Shown: in pieces, positions 56,373 to 64,000 of the stretch
Numbering within the stretch: the stretch's first letter is position 1
How the letters are laid out: every line of letters begins with the position of its first letter
From: Tragulus kanchil
Lineage: Eukaryota > Chordata > Mammalia > Artiodactyla > Tragulidae
Length of the DNA: 64,000 nucleotides
Reading direction: 5' to 3'
Assembly: GCA_022376925.1 (NCBI GenBank)
Contig: JAIOJX010000027.1
Coordinates: 19,609,471-19,673,470, forward strand
Notes under the pieces: model-generated
Seen by the model: the letters and a program-made list of their open reading frames with translations, nothing else
What the model was told of the DNA's origin: nothing
Databases searched by the model: none
Translations under genes and position numbers: made by a program

Positions 56373-57059
56373 AGAGGGCAAATTTCACGTCCAGTGTATT
56401 TCACCATGCTTTCCAAGAAACCATTCAGGTGTGAAAGTGGTTAGAAAAGTCCCTGTTATAAGATTCCCAGTTCTTCTCCAGAAGAGAGTGAATCAGCATC
56501 TATCCATGAAATGTCGTTTTCAGAGATCCTCATCTGAGACCTATGCCTCCCATTCTCAAGTGTCTTGACAGGGAAGCTATCCTACTTAACTAGAAGCACA
56601 GCTCTTGCGGACAGAAACTCCTCCAGCTCTTCAGACTGTGGCTGACACAGGCCTTCAACAGCAAACCAGAAGACGAACAAGAGTTGGCTGAGACGTTCAG
56701 GTGGTGCACTTGCTGTAATTCAGAGAATACAGCTGGTAGCTGACTGCAGCTGCAGTCTGGTTGCTAAGCAGACAGACACAGGCAGAGAAACACACCCAGG
56801 CCATCAGAACTGAACCTGTCCCAAGAAACAATAACGATGCACAATCTGTTTACCCTGTATAGATCTTCAGATATTTTCACATACTTGTCACAACAAACAC
56901 ATGACTGCTTGCCACCACTGAAGGCCTATAAGGTATCCATTGTCATTTTTGCCTGTTCTGTTCTTTCATCTTCAGCCTAAAGGAAGAGAGACCAAGACCA
57001 CTGGGCCAATAAGTGGAAGAGACGCAATTCCAAAACAGGCTTCTTATTTGCTTGCGGTG
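56373..57059. other. Apparently unique non-coding sequence
   Basis: No repeat or gene was recognised with confidence. The part near 56930-57000 is weakly MIR-like. Confidence 0.35.
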
Positions 57060-57269
57060 GTTGTTATTTAGTCACCAAGTCATGTCCAGCTCTTTGCAAC
57101 CCCATGAACTGTAGCTCATCAGGCTCCTCATTCCATCAAAGTTCCCAAGTAAGCATACTGGAGGCGGTTGCCATTCTCTTCTCCAGGGGATCTTCCCTAC
57201 CCAGGGATCAAACACAGGTCTCCTGCATTGGCAGGCAGATTCTCTACCACTGAACCACCAGGGAAGCCC
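57060..57269 (-). mobile_element. Bov-tA SINE (antisense)
   Basis: It reads ttatttagtcaccaagtcat, tctttgcaaccccatgaact, ggttgccattctcttctcca, gggatcaaacacaggtctcc and ends at ccaccagggaagccc. Confidence 0.9.
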
Positions 57270-59150
57270 TCTGCCTGTGATAGCAAGTTGATTTTTAGCC
57301 CAAAATGCCGTACTTTGCCCTTTCCCCTAATATGGGTGTCAAAGAGGAAAGAAAGATAAATTCATAGAACTCTCTAGGGGAGAGAAGGATTCTAGGTCTT
57401 CAGATAAACTGGACTATTATCTCACTGATTCTTGTTTCTTCAAGGCTCTGATTGCTTTTTTTTTGGTGAAAGAAAAAAAAAAAAAAACCCACAACCAAAA
57501 TCAAGTTATTCAATACTAAGGTGTTTTTCTTACTCCCATTGTTATCAACTTTCAGCAGCACAACTATTATGTTATATTGAGCAGAAACAAATACTATTAA
57601 AAAAAAAAACCAGCTTCTTTTATGCCCACCATCAGATGGTCGAGCACTCTGATACGTAATTTTTCAGCTCAACCACTGTGTGCCATCACCTAAGAAACGA
57701 AGACACGATGTCCTTCCCTTCTGCTCCTTCCTGTCCGGAGCCCAGACACCCACCGAAACTTATCTTCCCAACAGAGTGACCACAGACAGAGCTCCCCAAG
57801 TCAGACTCACTTGGGGAGCTGCAAGGAGCCTAAAAACAGACCCCTGCAGGTCTGTCCTTAATCCTTTCCAGACAAATGAGATACAATTTCAAAAGATTTT
57901 CAGGAAATGCAAATCCCCTCCCTCTTTGGTGACCGGTTTTGAAGCGCTGCTCCCCCATGAGGAAAATCTTCATGATCTTCACTCTCAAGTTCATCCTGCT
58001 GCAATTCCACCTCTTTAAACACATGCTGTGTCCAACTTCACAAAAACCTCTCAGACACAAAAATGCATCTGCAGAGAGCAGACTGAGCTGCCATGGGTAG
58101 CTTACCAAATCATACCATATGCTACGAAAGGACACAGCAGAGGGAGCTTTTAAATGATGATACGCGCTAATATCTTTAAAATATGACTCAATAGGGGCAT
58201 ATCTGTGATATAGAAAACGTCACATAGACACAATTATCAATTTAGGGTAAAGAACTTTGCACACGTGAAAATATTTCGATGATGCTTTTTTGGTGTTTGT
58301 CTGATCTGTGCCTATCACATGCTTGCCAAAGCGAATAAGACTTCCTAGATATGTCCACATCAAGTGGACTTGGCTGGCCTGTATGCATTTCCATCTGTCC
58401 ATGAATGAGTCTGTTTCAAGTGCATATATGTGTCTTGGGTAGAAAGATAAGCTTCACAATTGTGTGATTCGTTTCTGCTTAGGCAGTAAGTTACTAATCT
58501 CCTGATTGGAACCAGATTTGTATGAATTAGGAGTTGAAATTGGAACAGTCACTGCTGTGTGCAGGATGCAAAGTGAATAAAATGAATGGGGTATTAACCT
58601 TCAACCACTGAATATTAATCAGCTTTTCCTAAGAAAGAAAACACGGAGCTTGCCACACTAAATATTTGCAGCGCTTATTGACAGGATGTGAGTTCTTTTC
58701 TTCCTTGGTCTTGGTACTTCCAGTCAAGGACTGAACACCAGACAATAGTCCAGTTGACCCGGACTTGACCATGATTTGGAAACCCCAGGTCCCGTGGGTA
58801 GGCCAGGCTCTGTAAACGGGTGGGACGTGATGAAATGATACGCCTTTATCAAAAGCAAGGCTGTCTCCCAGTCACTCCTGCAAACCCAGGCCAAATGGAG
58901 CCCAGTGGGAATTCAAGGAAAGACCGTGGATAGGAAGCCTGGATGACCACAAAAATGAACACGTAAAAGGAATACATTTCCCACTGCCCTGGAAAGGACT
59001 TGCAACTGGGGAACGATGCTGTTTGACTATGTGGATGAGACCTACATCGACCCCTAGAAGAATTAAAGAGTCATGAAGTACTGGAATCTAGGTGAATACA
59101 CAACCTGTAATAGTCCTTTTCTCTTATGCAATACTGCATTTGCTTTCGTT
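57270..59150. other. Long apparently unique non-coding stretch
   Basis: There are A-runs at 57472-57487 and 57599-57610. No repeat family or exon was recognised. A plus frame at 57680-58018 (113 codons) has no motif. This is the longest stretch in the window without a recognised element. Confidence 0.4.
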
Positions 59151-59439
59151 TCACGATGCAAAATCTTGGGTTTATGGCTTGTTAATGAAAACATAGCATG
59201 TGTCTATCAATCTCTGTATTTAAACTTATCTATCTATGTCTGTATCAACCCATACCTATATATATGAACAAATAGAAATACACACAGGTCATATGTGTTA
59301 TGTCACCAAAGAAGGCAATGAATTCTTATCTTTTGAAGATATTTTGAAACAACATATTATATTTAAACATTGTATATCTACAAAACTATGCGTTGTTGTC
59401 ACTGTCTAGTCTAAAGTCATATCTAACGACCTCAGGTTA

Positions 59440-59815
59440 GGAACAGAGCCCTGCCGACGCCTTGATTTTAGCCTTGAGACCCATGCTGGACTTCTGACCT
59501 ACAAAAACTGTGAAATAATGTTTTGTGTTGTCTTAAACTACTTAAGTTATGGTCATTTTTTATGGCAGAATGTGTGTTGAAAGTGATCATCGCTCAGTTG
59601 TGTCCAACTCTGTGAGTTTATGGACTATAGCCCACCCAGCTGTCCTGTCCGTGGGATTCCCCAGGCAAGAATCCTGGAGTGGGGTGCCATGCCCTCCTCC
59701 AGGGGATCTTCCCGACTCAGGGATCAAACTCTGGTTTCTTGCATTGTAGGCAGATTCTTTACTGTCCAAGCCACGAGGAAAACCCATTATGGCAGAAACA
59801 GAAAACTAATTCAGG
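59440..59815 (+). mobile_element. Old mammalian repeat interrupted by a SINE
   Basis: The left part 59440-59560 (ccttgattttagccttgaga, caaaaactgtgaaataatgt, cttaaactacttaagttatg) and right part 59788-59815 (cagaaacagaaaactaattc) resemble one common old repeat end ('aagccac ... gttatggcagc...agactaat'), possibly MaLR-type. The antisense SINE at 59571-59787 was inserted into it. The copy is at 60528-60903. Confidence 0.45.
59561..59797 (-). mobile_element. Bov-tA SINE with target-site duplication
   Basis: The antisense element is 59571-59787: tgatcatcgctcagttgtgt, ggactatagcccacccagct, ggtgccatgccctcctccag and gggatcaaactctggtttct. It is flanked by tatggcagaa at 59561-59570 and 59788-59797, a clean 10-base target-site duplication. 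The duplicate copy is at 60649-60885. Confidence 0.92.
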
Positions 59816-59930
59816 CAACCGCCAAAGATTCTTGAGAAAAACTCTATTTATCCAAATGACGAAGTCTCGAGTGAGTTCCAGAAAGCCGGGGAAGGGACCA
59901 AGTGCTGAGGGGCGATAAAGTAACATAGCT

Positions 59931-59994
59931 AAGGCTGGAGAAGGAAATGGCAACCCACGGGGTCACAAAGAGCCAGAGACAACTTAGTCACAAA
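59931..59994 (+). mobile_element. Short Bov-A fragment
   Basis: The fragment ggctggagaaggaaatggca, acccacggggtcacaaagag, ccagagacaacttagtcac is a short, internally deleted Bov-A piece. It appears three times (59931, 61019 and 62107) through duplications 16 and 17. Confidence 0.75.
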
Positions 59995-60067
59995 ACAACC
60001 AAAAGCTGGCAGAGCATTCCTCAATCTCATCTCTAAGTTGACCTGTACTTTAACCGCCTTTAAGAAA

Positions 60068-60126
60068 CTCTATGGAGGCTAACACCATATTGTAAACCAA
60101 CTATACTTTAAGAAAAAAAGAAAACT
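60068..60126 (+). mobile_element. Short L1 3' tail
   Basis: The wording atggaggctaacaccatatt, gtaaaccaactatactttaa and an A-rich end resembles the L1 terminal motif. It recurs at about 61157 and 62245. Confidence 0.6.
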
Positions 60127-60648
60127 GTTGCGACTCACCTTAGTATCCTGGCTAGAGGGTGGTTAACTCCTCCATAATGTTGTCAAAAAGAGAACTAAGC
60201 AAGCATGACACAGGGAAACAGAAATCTGCATTCTTTCTTCACGATGCAAAATCTTGGGTTTATGGCTTGTTAATGAAAACATAGCATGTGTCTATCAATC
60301 TCTGTATTTAAACTTATCTATCTATGTCTGTATCAACCCATACCTATATATATGAACAAATAGAAATACACACAGGTCATATGTGTTATGTCACCAAAGA
60401 AGGCAATGAATTCTTATCTTTTGAAGATATTTTGAAACAACATATTATATTTAAACATTGTATATCTACAAAACTATGCGTTGTTGTCACTGTCTAGTCT
60501 AAAGTCATATCTAACGACCTCAGGTTAGGAACAGAGCCCTGCCGACGCCTTGATTTTAGCCTTGAGACCCATGCTGGACTTCTGACCTACAAAAACTGTG
60601 AAATAATGTTTTGTGTTGTCTTAAACTACTTAAGTTATGGTCATTTTT

Positions 60649-60885
60649 TATGGCAGAATGTGTGTTGAAAGTGATCATCGCTCAGTTGTGTCCAACTCTG
60701 TGAGTTTATGGACTATAGCCCACCCAGCTGTCCTGTCCGTGGGATTCCCCAGGCAAGAATCCTGGAGTGGGGTGCCATGCCCTCCTCCAGGGGATCTTCC
60801 CGACTCAGGGATCAAACTCTGGTTTCTTGCATTGTAGGCAGATTCTTTACTGTCCAAGCCACGAGGAAAACCCATTATGGCAGAA
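60649..60885 (-). mobile_element. Bov-tA SINE, duplicate copy
   Basis: This is the duplication 16 copy of 59561-59797, including both target-site repeats. Confidence 0.92.
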
Positions 60886-61539
60886 ACAGAAAACTAATTC
60901 AGGCAACCGCCAAAGATTCTTGAGAAAAACTCTATTTATCCAAATGACGAAGTCTCGAGTGAGTTCCAGAAAGCCGGGGAAGGGACCAAGTGCTGAGGGG
61001 CGATAAAGTAACATAGCTAAGGCTGGAGAAGGAAATGGCAACCCACGGGGTCACAAAGAGCCAGAGACAACTTAGTCACAAAACAACCAAAAGCTGGCAG
61101 AGCATTCCTCAATCTCATCTCTAAGTTGACCTGTACTTTAACCGCCTTTAAGAAACTCTATGGAGGCTAACACCATATTGTAAACCAACTATACTTTAAG
61201 AAAAAAAGAAAACTGTTGCGACTCACCTTAGTATCCTGGCTAGAGGGTGGTTAACTCCTCCATAATGTTGTCAAAAAGAGAACTAAGCAAGCATGACACA
61301 GAGGAAACAGAAATCAGTGGACCCCAGCACAGATGTTTCTACGTATTTGGTCATCACACCTTCACCCATTTCCCACTGAACATCCCTGACTCTCAAAGAA
61401 GTTCATTGGCTTTACAGTGGAGTCCTCTGCACACGAACCCTCAATTTGCAATGAGGCCAACAGGGATCTGCATGTCCAACCGTGTGAGTGAGTTCTCATG
61501 GCTGGCGACGCTGTCACACGCATGCACCCTAAACAAGTG

Positions 61540-62010
61540 CTTGTGCTTTTGTGTACTTTACATACTGTGTAGAGTCCAGTAGCAGGTATCTGTATTTCAA
61601 GCCCAGGATGTCCGGAAGCAAAAAGGTAGATAGAACTGAAGTCAGCAAGGAACCAGGTCCTCTGCTATCAGTGCCAAGCACAAGCGAAACCACACCGTGC
61701 CCTCTGTCTTCCACTGCTGGTGATCCATCCGCTCCACCATCTCCCACCTCCTCTCCCTCCTCCACTTCTTGCCTGTTCCCCTGAGGCCAGCCCCAGTGTA
61801 TGCTGGCTGTTGTACCGTACTATAAACATGTTTGCTTTCTGTGTTTGTTTCTTCATATATTATTTATGTGAAAAGTATTATAAACCTATTCTAGTACAGT
61901 ACTATGTGGCCAATCGTGTTAGCTGGGTACCTAGGCTGGACTGAATAAATTGGGCTCAAGAACAGGTTCTCAGAATGAAACACAATTGCATGTAAGGGAC
62001 TTACTGTCCT
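61540..62010 (+). mobile_element. Pogo/Tigger DNA-transposon remnant
   Basis: The 3' part matches Tigger-type wording: agtattataaacctattcta, gtacagtactatgtggccaa, gttagctgggtacctaggct and a final catgtaagggacttactgtc. A frame at 61551-61784 (serine/proline-rich, no DDE catalytic region) is a remnant. The element is dead. The copy is at 62629-63100 through duplication 17. Confidence 0.65.
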
Positions 62011-62628
62011 AAGAACATATAGCTGATCAGAAACTTGAGTTCAAGGTCTCTAATGTCTTATCCTAAGGTATCCCCTTACTGGCTAAAATTTAAAAAGTAA
62101 CATAGCTAAGGCTGGAGAAGGAAATGGCAACCCACGGGTCACAAAGAGCCAGAGACAACTTAGTCACAAAACAACCAAAAGCTGGCAGAGCATTCCTCAA
62201 TCTCATCTCTAAGTTGACCTGTACTTTAACCGCCTTTAAGAAACTCTATGGAGGCTAACACCATATTGTAAACCAACTATACTTTAAGAAAAAAAGAAAA
62301 CTGTTGCGACTCACCTTAGTATCCTGGCTAGAGGGTGGTTAACTCCTCCATAATGTTGTCAAAAAGAGAACTAAGCAAGCATGACACAGAGGAAACAGAA
62401 ATCAGTGGACCCCAGCACAGATGTTTCTACGTATTTGGTCATCACACCTTCACCCATTTCCCACTGAACATCCCTGACTCTCAAAGAAGTTCATTGGCTT
62501 TACAGTGGAGTCCTCTGCACACGAACCCTCAATTTGCAATGAGGCCAACAGGGATCTGCATGTCCAACCGTGTGAGTGAGTTCTCATGGCTGGCGAACGC
62601 TGTCACACGCATGCACCCTAAACAAGTG

Positions 62629-63100
62629 CTTGTGCTTTTGTGTACTTTACATACTGTGTAGAGTCCAGTAGCAGGTATCTGTATTTCAAGCCCAGGATGT
62701 CCGGAAGCAAAAAGGTAGATAGAACTGAAGTCAGCAAGGAACCAGGTCCTCTGCTATCAGTGCCAAGCACAAGCGAAACCACACCGTGCCCTCTGTCTTC
62801 CACTGCTGGTGATCCATCCGCTCCACCATCTCCCACCTCCTCTCCCTCCTCCACTTCTTGCCTGTTCCCCTGAGGCCAGCCCCAGTGTATGCTGGCTGTT
62901 GTACCGTACTATAAACATGTTTGCTTTCTGTGTTTGTTTCTTCATATATTATTTATGTGAAAAGTATTATAAACCTATTCTAGTACAGTACTATGTGGCC
63001 AATCGTGTTAGCTGGGTACCTAGGCTGGACTGAATAAATTGGGCTCAAGAACAGGTTCTCAGAATGAAACACAATTGCATGTAAGGGACTTACTGTCCTA
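62629..63100 (+). mobile_element. Pogo/Tigger remnant, duplicate copy
   Basis: This is the duplication 17 copy of 61540-62010, with the same ending and the same short frame. Confidence 0.65.
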
Positions 63101-63156
63101 AGAACATATAGCTGATCAGAAACTTGAGTTCAAGGTCTCTAATGTCTTATCCTAAG

Positions 63157-64000
63157 TTTCCTGTATCATGTCCCTGCCTCCCTACTCACAAGGAAAACTG
63201 GCTAAAATTTAAAAAGAATACATTTAAAATTAATAGAGCACAAGAAAGTATGCTCTGTCCATACATGGAAAGAGGATGAATATAGGCATCTGCCTGGATC
63301 ATTTGCAGTTCAAGTAGCATCATCAAAATGCAATGCTGCTCATCTGACTCATGGTTAACTCAGACCAAAAAAAAAAAAGAATTACCAAAGGTATCCATAT
63401 AGTTGGGAAGCGGAGGACTTGGTTTAAATAACCTAAATCAGTGCTTAGGTAATTCCCTATTGCACTTTTCCCAAGATTTCATGGCCACTTTCTCAACAGG
63501 GAATAACCATGGTACTAACAAGCCTGAGTTTGCCTTAGCAGATAATATCAAGCTGATACCCCGGAAGGCAAATTGAAAAGCCCTAGGAAGAAAACGGAAT
63601 GACTCAGCATGCATGTTGAGAATGGAATCTGGAGACCGGAGATGCACATGCCCAGCTGTTTGAAGAGGCAGGATCTGGAGGTCAGCTCTCACCCCCTCCC
63701 CACCCAGCTGAATTCCACTGGCCTTTCTCGCACCCTCCCTTTGGTCTACCGGGTTTCTCCCTTTCTGTCATTCTCGACCAAGAGCCAAACACCTCAAACC
63801 CCAGAATCCTGAGGCAAGTAACTATTGCTGTCTGCTGGGCTTCAGAGCCCAGCCACAGACCCATCCCCATCCCAAGTCACTTCATCAAAACACCCAGAAC
63901 TGGAGGAAGATCCAGGTCGTGTCGGCTGAAGCTGCTTACGACCCTCCCGGCTAAACGCTACGCAGCGCACGGAGGGAAGCTTCACAAGAGGTGGGTGTAA
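63157..64000. other. Apparently unique non-coding sequence
   Basis: There is an A-run at 63366-63379. No repeat, RNA or exon was recognised up to the window edge. Confidence 0.4.

Larger units (their letters stand above)
59151..61315. repeat. Tandem direct duplication 16 (offset 1088-1089)
   Basis: Copy A is 59151-60226, filler 60227-60238, and copy B 60239-61315. The filler (tgcattctttct) looks like a damaged version of the bases before copy A (ctgcatttgctttcgtt), so the overlap probably extended further left. A single-base indel (cacagggaaac against cacagaggaaac) is seen. Confidence 0.95.
61005..63156. repeat. Tandem direct duplication 17 (offset 1088-1089)
   Basis: Copy A is 61005-62067 and copy B 62094-63156. 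Between them 62068-62093 is a shortened, faulty version of 63157-63208 (it keeps actggctaaaatttaa), so copy A's tail again looks damaged. One base differs early (cacggggtcac against cacgggtcac) and one later (ggcgacgctg against ggcgaacgctg). Confidence 0.95.

Noticed and set aside
1356..63156. The repeated short frames as a local gene family
   Set aside because: The frames are identical because the DNA is duplicated wholesale, including SINEs and non-coding parts. There is no codon-level conservation.
1356..63156. A satellite or higher-order repeat with a period of about 1.1 kb
   Set aside because: The 17 units share only interspersed repeats with each other. Only the two members of each pair match.
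1..64000. A novel defence, biosynthetic or mobile system
   Set aside because: No gene cluster, operon-like spacing or recognisable domain set is present. The sequence is mammalian non-coding DNA with ordinary ruminant repeats.

Overview
The window is mammalian, non-coding and repeat-rich. It comes from a ruminant, most probably a bovid. The evidence is a dense mix of ruminant retroposons: Bov-tA/Bov-A SINEs, CHR-type tRNA-derived SINEs of cetartiodactyls, and the 3' parts of BovB (RTE-type) LINEs. Older mammalian repeats are also present: MIR, L1 3' ends, a pogo/Tigger DNA-transposon remnant, and probable L2-age and MaLR-like pieces. I found no exon set, RNA gene, CRISPR array, operon or bacterial-type gene. 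Nearly all short open frames lie in repeats, start without ATG, or break between copies of the same sequence.

The dominant structure is one that a repeat catalogue does not explain. Seventeen times in 64 kb, a stretch of about 1.07-1.23 kb is followed at once, or after a few to about 74 bases, by a second nearly identical direct copy. The second copies begin near 2431, 9139, 11042, 13107, 16062, 21015, 24428, 30752, 34590, 38851, 42465, 44309, 46263, 51553, 54788, 60239 and 62094. The units are unrelated to each other, so this is not a satellite or a gene family. Each unit simply repeats whatever was there, including parts of SINEs and LINEs. Some pairs are chained, so some bases occur three times (8014-14198, 41376-47304, 59151-63156). 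The ends of first copies are often degraded: small indels, truncations and short garbled filler. The tight lower limit near 1.07 kb, the disregard for content and the noisy ends fit untrimmed overlaps between neighbouring contigs or reads (false duplication) much better than biology. About 18.9 kb would then be redundant, leaving a true locus of roughly 45 kb.

Layout after mentally removing the second copies: 1-8 kb has SINEs, a MIR and an L1 3' end; 8-15 kb has old mammalian repeats and BovB ends; 15-26 kb is GC-richer with SINEs and little else; 26-32 kb has an AT-rich L1-like stretch, a probable MaLR-like element and a SINE nested in a SINE; 33-36 kb has unrecognised minus-strand open frames beside a BovB end; 36-48 kb has many SINEs and BovB ends; 48-59 kb holds long stretches of apparently unique DNA; 59-63 kb has an interrupted old repeat and a Tigger remnant. 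The window most likely lies in an intron or between genes. I see no new biological system. The point of practical interest is the duplication pattern, which would mislead gene-family, copy-number and structural-variant analyses.
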